A stretch of 19,600 bases of DNA, taken from Ettlia oleoabundans. Its lineage: Eukaryota > Chlorophyta > Chlorophyceae > Chlamydomonadales. The stretch is from positions 954 to 20,553 of the forward strand of contig JAAMXP010002388.1 in the NCBI GenBank assembly GCA_019693395.1, given 5' to 3'. The notes under the pieces are model-generated. The model did no database searches. It was given only the letters and a program-made list of their open reading frames with translations, and had not been told where the DNA came from. The position numbers and the translations under genes are program-made. The stretch's first letter is position 1, and each line of letters begins with the position of its first letter. Shown here piece by piece: positions 10,831 through 19,600 of the stretch.

Positions 10831-11779
10831 TCACACCTCCGAGAAAGTTTCGGAGCGTGCCGCCATTTCGTCATCATCGTTGTACGTGCAGTCCACCACC
10901 ATCGGCTGGGGCAAAGGGGCGGATGGGGAAAGGGGTAAAAGGGTAACTGGCAGCAACGTAATAAAAGGAGCAAGCGATCGGAGCACAGGCTGGGTGGTTT
11001 GTGGCTCAGTCCCTGTGCCGGACCCCATCACGTTGCTCGTGATAGGACAGGGCCCAGGCAGGCAGGGACAGTAATTGCTTCTGCTGTGGAGCCAGAGCAT
11101 GCGGGACAGGGGAAGGGTTTTAGGAAAACATCCCAATGGTATCAGCCAAGCAAGTGCTGGCATATCACTGGTGGACAAACCGCCTCTCCCCTGCGGCATG
11201 CCAGCTCAACCTTTACCAAACCATGCACAATGCACCGCATACGTTGTACGGGACTTCCGGGGAGTGAGTGGGTTTCTGTGCCGGCAACCTCACCTGGTAT
11301 GCAACAATGAAGTCGGCAGCACTGAACCCAACCTGCATGCACCGAACAACCACACCACACCCACGTTGGCTGTTCGATTGTTGTTTGTCTAAAGAGTTTC
11401 AAGGCCTGCTGGTCACGGTTGTGTGGCACCAGGCATGCCACACTGCAGCAGTCCAAAGCCGGCAGTCCAGCAACACTAAGCACACAGCGCCTCAAGCACC
11501 TGTACGGCAGCCTAAGCACAGCACTCATCCACGCCCCACTCAGCAGCACCATAATGCTGCTGATAACCATGCTGATCACATCCCCGCCCCCACCTTGAGG
11601 TCCACCTCTCCGGCACCGAGGAAGAAAGTATCCGGCTGCAGCTCCGCAATCCTGCAGGCACAGACAGAGGACCGCCCTTGCACCACAGCGAACAGCTGGA
11701 CCTAGCATAGTGAGTGACTCAAGCCAACGATGCACCAAACACGGCATTTGCTGGTGGACTGCCGGTTGGCGCGGGAACA

Positions 11780-11811
<32 letters not shown>

Positions 11812-14800
11812 ATTGCAGTGTCCATCACACCATATGTGCTTGCCGCCGTGCCTGCCGCCGCCTCCCACGGGCCCTTTTACAAAAAATTGACACCCCACCC
11901 CCCACACACTTCTGAAAGAATGAAAGTGCCTGCCAAGCAACGCATGAAGTGGCTTGCCTGTGTGACAGGATGATGGGCAGGCGTGTGCGGATGCCGATGG
12001 GTGACACGCCGTTGTGCTGAAACCCCGTCAACTCATCTGCAGGGGTGCAGTGAGCCCTCCATGGCTTACATGCCACGCCACGCCACGCCGCGCGTACTAT
12101 ACTCCATCATGCACAGCACAGCACAGCACAACACAGCACAGCACAGCACAGCACAGCAGCACTACACTGCCACCCACCCGACGCCGCCTCTGGCGCCAGC
12201 CGAATTTTGTAATACTTCTTGGCCACCTTGCCGCCGCTCAGCTTGTAAATGTAATGCTGCAGCTTTTCTGCATTCAGCCGCGCCGTGTACTGCAGCAGTA
12301 CATCTGGGACACAGCCGGCATATCAGTTGCGATACTGCGATACAACTGGCAGTGCAGGTGCGGCACAGCTGGCAAGAGGTACACATCGGCCAGGCACTAA
12401 GGCATAATGTGACGGCGGTGCACTCTTGTTGCTGCGTACAACAGTGGCACTGCACAGGGCCAGACCATGTACCCCACCCACCTGTATCACCACCAGGTAG
12501 TACTTTGAGTTGCTGGGGTCCGAGCAGTCGGTAACTGCAGGAGGAGCAGGAGCGGAGGTGGATCTATATCAAGGTGTGAATTGTGCGACTTAAAGGGCAA
12601 AATGTAAGTGAAACGTGCCAATCCACATTGATGATGCACAAATGGCACAATGGTACTTGAAGGCTGTGCTCACATGCTGAACACATGTTTTCCCGCTCTA
12701 TGGTGGCAGACTTTGCCGCCCTGTGGCTATGAGCACTAAGGAGCTGATTTGCTCACCCCCACAGCCATACTGCAGCAGAATGCCTGAAGCAGCGCCCATG
12801 CAAAGCCTGAAACGCTTCTGACACCCTTTCTTGTGGGGCTCTTCTTGAGGGTGCAGACATGCGACGAGCACCCACCTGCTCGAACCTGCTCGACTCTCTA
12901 TTCAATCACTCAAAAACCTTCACACCATCACCATCCAAGCATTGTGGGTATCCAGATAGCCAGCTGTTTGCCCATCCCGCCACCAATGCACCCAGAAACC
13001 CAGACACCCAGCCACCCACCCGAGGGGTGCGCCCGCGTGTTCTCCATCACGATGCTCTTGCACAGGTGGTGTATGCTGGCAGCACCCACCACGCTCTGCC
13101 TGCACGGGATATTTATGGTCCATCATTGATACAATGCGACAAGGGGGGCTCAGGCTGATTGTGCTGATGTCAGGAGCGTTTGGTGAAAGTGGGTAAATTT
13201 CAGCTGCCATGATGGCTGTGGCTGCAACCCAAAGCTCCATCCAGCATTTTCAGTTTTCATAGGTGGCTATCAACCCCCGGCCAAGCCTCACCACCCTAGC
13301 CCTATTCGCTCATCATTCCCTCGCCTCCACTTGTCCCCACAACATGGGCCTCCAATCAACCCCCTCCCAACAGGCCACGACTTGCCCAGGGTCACAAAGC
13401 CAATGATATGACAGAACGGCAGAAGAAGGAAGTACAAAGCTTAACAGGGATTGCACCTGGAAGCATATAGAAAGCTAGCAGGGGCCGCACCTAAACTCTA
13501 GAGGCTTATCGTAGTACTCAGGAGGCGCCCGCACAAACTTGTGGCGGGTGAGGCCGCGATCCAACAGCTCCGCCTGCAACCGCTGCTGCACCGGGCTGCC
13601 GCTGCTATCCACGCTGCGCACCTCGGACAGCAAGCAGGCGGTGGCACGTGGGGCTTGCTGGGCAGGCAAAGAAGGCAGCTGGCAAGGCAGGGAGGCTGCT
13701 GCGGGGGGAGGGGCAAAACGGTTTGTGGGTGCTGAAGGGGGCGTCAGGCTGCAGGCTGATTCCAGTCGGCTAAGGCGGTCCAGGATCGCAAGCTGCCTGG
13801 CGCCAATAACTTCAGCTGGTGTGATGCCTGCAGCAAGCTCCAGGGCTGCTAGGCGCTTGAGCACGGCGTCCAGCCGGGAGGAAAGCTCTGCAAAAAGGCG
13901 GGCAGCGGCAGGAAGGCGGCGGCCAGGCGGGTTGGTGGCGGAGCGGCCGACAGTAGTGTGCTGGCCGCTGACTGCTGAATCAGGGCGGATGCGTATGATC
14001 TCTGACGCTGAGCGGCTGGGCCGCAACTGCACCTCGAGCCGCACCCTGCATCTTGTCTTGCATGTCGACCCAGCGGCCCCAGTCACAGTTCAAAAGTTTC
14101 TTGACAGCGACATCTACCTTGATTCGCTGAGCAGAGTGCCTAGCAGAGTCGACTGTCGCTGCTGGCACCATGTCATTGCAGCGACCTGAGACAGGTGGGC
14201 CATCCACTGCATGCCTTGGTGCTTTCTGTCTCAGCTTCAACCCCCTGTGTACTCATTTGCATACCAATGTACCTTTGAATCACACTCGATTCGATGTGGC
14301 AGCCAGCGCTGCTATGGCCACTGCCACTCTTGCTCCTGGGGCGGGGTGAATGGCGAAGGTTCCAACTGCCCACCCCGCCCATCTTTTCCCAGGCAAAATA
14401 AATGCATGCTGGCTCGGATCCAACAGATGCAGGCCCGCAATGACCACCAAACCACAACAGCTAAAATAAGACCAAATGCTGAGGCCCTCACGGTTGAACT
14501 TCTCAAGCTGATTGACCGAGTCATCACCAGGCTGGTCTAGCTTCTGCAGCATTGCAAAGTGGGCGGCAAAGAGCAAGCAGTGGGCGCAGCATGGGTGGGT
14601 TGAAACGTTATAGGAGTAGGATAAAAGGAAAAATTTATGTACTAAAGAGGTGCAAGGTAAATCTGAGCCCCCAGCTGGCTTTGAAAGCTATTGCCCTCAC
14701 GGGTGCCCTTGCTGAGGCCGTAAAAGGAGATTGGTGGAATGCCTGCTGATTTTTCTGCAACTTTGAGCAGGTGGACAGCTGCAGATTGGTTGAAACAGCA

Positions 14801-14905
14801 CGCTCAAACAGTACCTAACTACTGTGAACTGGAACGCAAACTGCTCACCTGCAGGAGGTAGCAGTTATGGAAGTCGACAAGCTCTGTCTTGTCTGGCTGC
14901 TTGGC
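10831..14905 (-). CDS. YbaK/aminoacyl-tRNA deacylase-domain protein with N-terminal coiled coil (10 exons; first exon uncertain)
   Basis: Exons: 14905-14849, 14543-14492, 13887-13491, 13099-13020, 12534-12482, 12289-12178, 12036-11958, 11651-11594, 11332-11294, 10905-10831. They total 1002 bases, 333 residues plus stop, with every phase matching. Residues (counted from 14905) about 28-75 form a Leu-rich coiled coil (QLEKFNQLSSRLDAVLKRLA), followed by a Pro/Ala-rich linker. The YbaK-type domain then runs from about 150: FVRAPPEYYDKPLEF, HHLCKSIVMENTRA (Lys183, the position of the conserved YbaK lysine), VTDCSDPSNSKYYLVVIQ, YTARLNAEKLQ, RLAPEAASDELTGFQHNGV, DTFFLGAGEVDLK. These match, block by block and from memory, plant proteins annotated as YbaK/aminoacyl-tRNA synthetase-associated domain proteins. 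YbaK relatives hydrolyse mischarged tRNAs in trans; which tRNA this one edits cannot be read here. The C terminus is a short acidic tail (TYNDDDE). Intron 7 uses a GC donor. Confidence 0.85.
11782..11811. repeat. Tetranucleotide AGGC repeat
   Basis: About seven uninterrupted AGGC (CAGG) units lie in the intron between the YbaK-type exons 12036-11958 and 11651-11594. Confidence 0.9.
11956..11958 (-). other. Non-canonical GC donor in the YbaK-type gene
   Basis: The exon at 12036-11958 ends CACAG and the intron begins GCAAGC. Its last two bases AG plus the first base G of the next exon (11651) make Arg, giving ILSHR-IAELQPDTFFLG. No nearby GT restores this frame. This is the second GC-AG intron in the window. 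Confidence 0.8.
12111..12160. repeat. Pentanucleotide CACAG repeat filling a short intron
   Basis: Nearly ten units of gcaca/CACAG, one imperfect (cacaacacag), occupy over a third of the 141-base intron 12177-12037 of the YbaK-type gene. A shorter CCACG pentamer run sits beside it at about 12071-12092. Together they leave little unique sequence in this intron. Confidence 0.9.
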
Positions 14906-15225
14906 CTGTGCGGCTGGGTGCAGCAGAAATCATGGTTGGTGAGAAATTGAACTTGGGAGGGGAACAGAGGAACAGGCAAAAGATCAGGGTGTAGAGGGGA
15001 GCAGGTTTTACGCTGAAACATAGTGGGTATCTGCTCCTCATCTGAGCCCACCAAGCTACTAATTGACAGCAGGTGCTTGCTGGCAACGCTCGGATGCACA
15101 GCACCCAGAATTCGATTTTGAAAGTCCACCCGCGCATTCACCCATAACCCGCCGGCCAACACACCATACTGTACATCAGGACCCCCAGCTCATCGCCAGT
15201 TGAGCTTGGAGATGTGAAGCGCCAC

Positions 15226-15246
15226 CTTGATGCAGCCTCTAGCCAT
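15226..15246 (-). CDS. Candidate first coding exon of the YbaK-type gene
   Basis: The exon at 14905-14849 has no in-frame ATG, so an upstream exon ending in phase 0 is needed. At 15246 an ATG in good context (GACATGG) starts the short peptide MARGCIK and runs to AAG|GTGGCG at 15225, in phase 0; the resulting intron would be 320 bases, typical here. An alternative is ATG TAC AGT ATG|GTGTGT near 15173-15162. The choice is a guess until transcript data are seen. Confidence 0.3.
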
Positions 15247-15434
15247 GTCAGACCAGCAAAGCCAGCAAAGTGCTGCAGATTACAGTCAGGCAGGCCAGCT
15301 CCCATTGCTGGAGTGAAATGGATAAAATGGTTGGGGGTATGTTATGAACTCACCTAAGCTGCCAAGGATCAACACGTCCCCCCCTCACTGAGGTTAGGGG
15401 TTGCGTGTCCGGCAGGACGGTCAGCAGGCCAGGG

Positions 15435-15490
15435 GAGGGGTGTCCCCTGGCTGCTGGCAGGTCAAATGAGGGGTGTCCCTTGGATGCCGG
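15435..15490. repeat. Two-copy 33-bp repeat with GGGGTGTCCCC core
   Basis: The 23-base motif beginning gaggggtgtcccctgg (15435-15457) recurs as gaggggtgtcccttgg (15468-15490), with 20 of 23 bases shared and a 33-base spacing. The core GGGG-TGT-CCCC can fold back on itself. No coding or known element is associated. Confidence 0.7.
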
Positions 15491-17249
15491 CTACACCCGC
15501 AGGCACGGTTTTGAGTCGGCCGGTACGGCTCCCCTGCCCAGGTCCAGTAGGGCCTAAGTAGCGGGGTTATGTAACACACACACATGTGCTATGGGAGGTT
15601 TGCAGCAACTGGAGTCGCGGCAGCAAACCGGGCTTCATACCGCTGCGCTTGCTCTTGAAGGGTTATCAGCTGCTCAAGAGAAGCTGCCCAGCTGCGGGTC
15701 GACGGCACGGCTGAATCCTAGCGCAAGGCACGCAGCATGTGAAAGTAGGACTGTTGAAGTAGTGGCCAAGCAGTCGAACGCCGCTGGGCGCAGTTTCAGC
15801 TACCCAGCACCAAGCACCCGCTTGCCGCGTCTTCCTCCTCCCGCCTGGCACGTCCACCTCGCAGCACTCCAGCTTGACAGGGAAGGCATCTATTCGTATT
15901 GAGAGTAGCAGCAGTTCCATGCTGGGCTCAAACCCTGCAGATGGCCAGGCATCTGGGATGGGCAGGCAATGTGTTGGTCGCAAAGTGGTGCCAGCAGGCG
16001 CCGACAAGTTCGGCAAAGCCGCACCCCAGCGGGGTTTCTGGGACCTCGCTGCTCTAGAGAGCTTGCGATCCTCATCAGTGCGGCATCACAGCAACCATTT
16101 CCGGCCGAGGTCCCCCAGGCTGGACGCAGAGCGTTTACCTCTTCCTTCTCAAAGGTTTCCCCGTACTTCGTTATGAATTAGCTGCAAAACGATTTTTTCC
16201 CATCGTTTAAAATCAGGAAACCGCCAAGATAGGAGGACCCAAAATTGAGTTTAAGCGGCCGTCTAAAGACGGGGGCTGTGCCCCTTTGGAGACTGCCGAC
16301 CTTTTGGTGAATTGTACGAGCAAACTCGAGGTGAACCTGACATTGAGTGACCGATATTTCGGTCTAATACTGCTGTCATTCTGCTCCTGCTTGCGGCCTC
16401 TATTTCGCCAAACAAACTCAAGCAGTACAATTCCTGTACTTCACCTTCATCTTGCTGAACCTTCTGTCGGCCACGCGCGCTGCATCCCGGCAGTAGTCCG
16501 ATATTTCTGCCAAGCAGCCAGCTTTTTGTTTGGCCCGGCCTGGCTGGTCACACGGCAGCTTAGCCACCGTTCGTCTCGCTCTCGTCTCGCGCAAAGATAG
16601 CTGACACCCTGCAGCTCTATTGCATGGATGGATTTACACGCAACAATGGCACACCCCTGAAGTACGGTGGAGTGCTCTGCTGCCGGAGCCTGGTGGTTTG
16701 AGGGCTGCTGCCTCAATTTCCACTCTCGGACCAGGTTAGTGGCGGGCTTGACGCTCCGGGCAGCTGCTCAATTGTCTCTTGTCTATTCCTAAGCCGAAAT
16801 GCCAGCGAAATGCCGCCCCAGCAGCAGTTCAAAGGGCTGTGTATCACAGTGTGGTTGTACAACGACAGACAAAGCGCGTTCCCGCATCAGCTCTGAGTAT
16901 GGAGTTGTGCGGCCGCCTTGCCGAATGGCGGTGGTTTGTGCCGGGTGGGCATTGGCATATTAAGTGCTGCAAGAGTTGCAGGCTTTGTGTTCCTGCACAA
17001 AGCGGAGTTGAGTATTGCGCACCTGCACTGTTCAAGTGGTCTGTTAATAAGCTCCATTAGGTAAGGTCCATTGGTGCATTACTGCATGCGTGCAGCACAA
17101 TGTGGTGGGTGGTTCACAACAGTACCCGTTGTGTGCAATCGGGTGGCCATGTGGTTGAGTTGATGTTAATCACGTGGCTTTGACAGCCGTATTGCAATGA
17201 CCGCTTGTGCCTCTGCCTTCTTGCTGCGCGCCTGCACCGCACTTCTAGC

Positions 17250-17564
17250 TTTATAACCTGCTCTCGTGCCTTGGAAGCCTCGAGTCAGCGCTCAAGTATA
17301 TCGCAGTCTGACAGCGTGCGGTGGCCCAAGTGCTGCATACAGCAATGGCTCCTGTGTGGCTGACAGGGTACCTCTCTATCCTCGTCGTTTGTCCCCCGCT
17401 GTCTCCCACAGGCCTGCCGGTGTTGGGAAGCAAGGGCTTCGGAAACTCTCTTGTACACAGCAGCCGCACGCAGCACTTGAAACTTCACGCGCTGGCAGCG
17501 GAGCGGCGTCTTGGGAGTGTTCCAGGCTGAAGCCACATTGCGCAGCCGCCAGACGGCTTTCCAG
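17250..17564 (+). promoter_or_regulatory. Possible TATA box and non-coding 5' exon of the coiled-coil gene
   Basis: TTTATAA lies at 17250-17256. A noncoding first exon from roughly 17285 could end at TTCCAG|GTGGGT (17564) and splice over a 320-base intron to the strong acceptor at 17884 (pyrimidine tract TTTCCCCCCCTGTCTGATTGCAG region). In the frame needed for the ATG at 17896 this exon has a stop at 17528 and no ATG after it, so it would be untranslated. This is a consistent model only; nothing else supports it. Confidence 0.2.
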
Positions 17565-17895
17565 GTGGGTGTGTTAGGTGGTTCCTCCCAGTTACAACCA
17601 CAAAGGGGTATTCTGTGCTGCATGCTGGACACAACATATGCCATATGGCGCTATGAGGCTGTGCTTGTGCTGCATGCCATTCGGCGCCGAGGTTGAAAGC
17701 CAGATTGCCTTTCAAACTGGCATGCGGTTGCTACATGTTGCGCTGCAGTTGCCAATGCATGCCGCAGGGAGCGCACAATTTCTTGCTTGGCAGGTTGCGC
17801 CAGCCAACCCCTGCAGCAGGAACGGCTCCTTCTGCAACAGTGGGCCTTGCATCCTCCAATGTTTCCCCCCCTGTCTGATTGCAGGCCTGGCAGCA

Positions 17896-19458
17896 ATGCG
17901 CACCTACACCGCTGGACATTGCATGGTGGGCAGCAACCGCCAGCGGCCTGCAGATGCCCGCAGTTGTCTGCTGCGGGCTAGACCACATGTGCCATTTGCA
18001 GCGCGGCGGGCACAGGCCGTCGCAGCATCTGGTGACGCCAAGGAGCGGCTTCCCGGCTCATCATCAGGTGGGTGGACAGCAGGTAGCTGCGTGCTGGTTG
18101 TGGCTGGAGAGGCACGCAGCAGGGCAGCTTGATCGCATCAGAGTTGGAGCCACTGCCTCCCTGCCACACATTGCTGTTTTGCCCCGCCACTGCGATGGTG
18201 CCTCACCGTCAGTGTCATATGTGTACGCCACTCTAATGTGCCCCGTGCCTACGTGCTGCCAGCGTGATTATGTGCCTTGCCCAGGTGTGCGCAGGGTCTG
18301 CTGGTGAACCTGCTGCATCCAATTCCATGGCCATGGCCCAGGTGCAGCAGGACATCAAAGAGGTGAGGATCAGGCTGGCGGCAGTGGAGGGCAAGATTGA
18401 CATTCTGGAGAAGCTTGCGGACCGCAGTGTGTCGAATGACCAGGAGCTCCAGCGGCAGCGGGAGGTTGAGGTGATACTTCACGGCAGGTTGAAGGCCCTG
18501 CAAAAGGAGAAGACGGCCCTGCAGGAGCAGATGACGGCCTTGCAGAAGCAGAAGCTCCTGCTACTCAGACAGGAGGGTGAGTGCATGTGGCCCATGTGTG
18601 CTGCTGGACTTGCTTGGAGCATATGTCAGAGCATCAGCGTGCAGTGCAGACGTTGGTGGGAACATTGCTGAAGTACCAGGGCCTAAAAGGCGTCGCATTT
18701 TGCTGTTCCCCTGGATGGCTGGCTGCGTGGGTGCAATTCAGGTGCTGCTTGGGTGGGCGCTACTTTGGCTTGGTTGGGGCACCACCTGGGCTCTCCTGCG
18801 ACAATCCAGTCATATTTATTCGCCGCTTGCATTTCCACCGTGCCCACGTGCTGCCAGCGTGATTATGTGCCTTGCCCTGGTGCATGCAGGGTCCACTGCT
18901 GAGCCTGCTGCAGCCACACCCAGCGCCATGGCCCAGGTGCAGCAGGACAATAGAGAGGTGAGGGTCAGGCTGGCGGCAGTGAAGGCCAAGATCGACACCC
19001 TGGAGAAGCTTGCGGACCGCAGTGAGTCGGATGACCGGCGGCTTGTGCTGTTGATGGAGCTTGAGTTGATACTTCACGGCAGGTTGAAGGCCCTGGAGGA
19101 GCAGAAGCTCCTGCTACTCAGACGGGAGGGTGAGCGCATGTGGGCCGGGTGTGCTGCTTGGCTTGCTTGGAGCGTATTCAGAGCATCAGCGTGCAGTGGA
19201 GGCGCTGGTGGGAACATTGCTGAAGTACCACGGCGCATAAAAGGCGGCGCCGTTTGCTGCTCTCCTGGATGGCTGGCTGCGCGGGTGGGGTGCATGTGCT
19301 GCTTGGGTGGGCGGGACCGTGCCATGGTTGGGGCGCCACCTGGGCTATCGCAGCGGCGGCCAGTTCCAGTCGTTGGCGGTATGATGGCAATGGCATAGGG
19401 TTCATGTGGTCTGTGTGTCTCTTCGGTGACAGAGTTGGTTGAGGGTCTGAAGAGCTGA
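17896..19458 (+). CDS. Coiled-coil protein with possible plastid transit peptide; duplicated internal exon
   Basis: I do not recognise a named family. Exons: 17896-18067, 18295-18576, 18890-19129 and a tentative last exon 19433-19458. All four junctions are phase 1 and the product is 239 residues. Residues 1-52 are rich in Arg, Ala and Ser with few acids (ending RARPHVPFAARRAQAVAASG), resembling a green-algal chloroplast transit peptide with cleavage near AVAA. Exon 2 and exon 3 encode two similar segments: MAQVQQDIKEVRIRLAAVEG...LEKLADRS...ILHGRLKALQ...KLLLLRQEG and AMAQVQQDNREVRVRLAAVK...LEKLADRS...ILHGRLKALE...KLLLLRREG. Both show heptad Leu/Val/Ile spacing typical of coiled coils. The last exon (acceptor GTGACAG|) would add ELVEGLKS and stop; further exons beyond the window cannot be excluded. 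The ATG at 17896 follows a strong acceptor at 17884; the frame is open upstream to 17578, so an earlier start is possible. No enzymatic motif is present. Confidence 0.6.
18205..19380 (+). repeat. Tandem segmental duplication (595-bp offset) carrying one exon plus intron
   Basis: The landmark acgtgctgccagcgtgatta occurs at 18251 and again at 18846, an offset of 595. Similarity runs from about 18205 through exon 2 and its following intron (for example catcagcgtgcagtg, gggaacattgctgaagtacca and ctggatggctggctgcg) and recurs around exon 3 and its intron to about 19350, where a third unit appears to begin (gttggggcgccacctgggct) and then diverges. Coding and intron parts are both clearly related but have many substitutions, so this duplication is older than the 226-bp one in GAPN. 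Confidence 0.85.
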
Positions 19459-19600
19459 GCAGTGCTCCGGCACTGGTGTGCATATGTGCTGAAGGTGTTC
19501 CCATGAGGCTGGTGTTGGATGCTGACCCTTAGTGTTTTGGGGGTCAGCCGTTGCTGTCATTGATGTGCATGTGATGCTGTGTGTGTGGGTGGTGGGGTGG
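19459..19600. other. Right edge: probable 3' UTR
   Basis: Follows the tentative stop of the coiled-coil gene. The sequence becomes GT-rich toward the end. No TGTAA poly(A) motif is seen before the window ends, so the transcript end or additional exons lie outside. Confidence 0.4.

Larger units (their letters stand above)
15247..17884. other. Intergenic between divergently transcribed genes
   Basis: About 2.6 kb separates the presumed start of the YbaK-type gene (minus) from the coding start of the coiled-coil gene (plus). I found no exon with conserved sequence and no tRNA-like or snRNA-like structure. Contents noted: a 33-bp repeat at 15435-15490, a CA run at about 15574-15586, the hairpin GACCGA-TATT-TCGGTC at 16349-16364, and a relatively AT-rich patch at 16180-16260. 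The part next to 17884 may hold a 5' exon of the plus-strand gene. Confidence 0.5.

Noticed and set aside
11142..11828. Minus-strand open frame of 228 codons
   Set aside because: Spans introns and two small YbaK-type exons in another frame; includes the translated AGGC repeat (a run of Leu-Pro-Ala-Cys).
12860..12910. GGTTCGAGCAGG on the minus strand considered as a tRNA T-loop
   Set aside because: No matching acceptor stem, anticodon arm or D-arm could be drawn around it.
13539..14189. Plus-strand open frame of 216 codons
   Set aside because: Antisense shadow of the large GC-rich exon 13887-13491 of the YbaK-type gene; no conserved motifs on this strand.
15666..16016. Minus-strand ORF upstream of the YbaK-type gene as a possible first exon
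   Set aside because: Composition is unremarkable, it has no motif and no donor that joins in phase 0 to the exon at 14905 convincingly; left as intergenic.
16349..16364. Perfect 6-bp hairpin GACCGA-TATT-TCGGTC considered as a terminator or RNA element
   Set aside because: Bacterial-style terminators are not relevant to a nuclear algal genome, and no adjoining conserved structure was found.
16779..17060. Plus-strand ORF starting MSIPKPKCQRN in the divergent intergenic region
   Set aside because: No recognisable domain and no splice-consistent extension into the downstream gene; short ORFs of this size are expected by chance in this GC-rich DNA.
18577..19398. Plus-strand open frame of 273 codons across the right-hand region
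   Set aside because: It contains exon 18890-19129 plus the two flanking introns read through by chance. The hydrophobic Trp-rich stretches come from intron sequence that is itself duplicated; clear GTGAGT/GTGAGC donors and GCAG acceptors mark the true exon.
1..19600. Search for a transposon, CRISPR array, prophage or multi-gene defence-like system
   Set aside because: No transposase, reverse transcriptase, integrase, terminal inverted repeats or regularly spaced repeats were seen; the repeats present are simple-sequence or local tandem duplications.

Overview
The window looks like nuclear DNA of a green alga (Chlorophyta; order not determinable from this sequence). Every gene is split into many short exons by introns of about 120-600 bases with CAG acceptors. 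Coding exons are GC-rich at third positions. The most readable gene is the plant/green-algal cytosolic type of NADP-dependent glyceraldehyde-3-phosphate dehydrogenase. A TGTAA poly(A) signal typical of green algae follows one gene. There is no operon structure, no ribosome binding sites, no CRISPR, no phage and no recognisable transposon. Exons were joined by hand from reading frame, splice consensus and remembered family similarity. Coordinates are exact for the models given but untested by transcripts.

Layout, left to right. (1) 32-430, minus: first two exons of an unidentified gene cut off by the window edge. (2) 1591-7792, minus: complete 16-exon GAPN (ALDH11) gene, 502 residues, with all aldehyde dehydrogenase catalytic residues; one intron holds a 226-bp tandem duplication and intron 1 is of the GC-AG type. 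(3) 8395-9722, minus: 4-exon gene for an unrecognised 261-residue protein with four predicted membrane segments. (4) 10831-14905 (perhaps to 15246), minus: at least 10 exons for a protein with a YbaK/aminoacyl-tRNA deacylase-type domain behind an N-terminal coiled coil; it also has a GC-AG intron. (5) 17896-19458, plus: 4-exon model for a possibly plastid-targeted coiled-coil protein whose central exon has been tandemly duplicated with its flanking introns.

The four minus-strand genes lie head to tail and the fifth diverges from gene 4 across about 2.6 kb with no recognised gene. Nothing suggests the genes share a pathway: GAPN makes cytosolic NADPH, the YbaK-type protein is probably a tRNA-editing factor, and the others are of unknown function. 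I see no evidence of a new multi-gene system. The most interesting items are the duplicated phase-1-1 coiled-coil exon, the orphan four-helix membrane protein, the two GC-AG introns and the recent intronic duplication.
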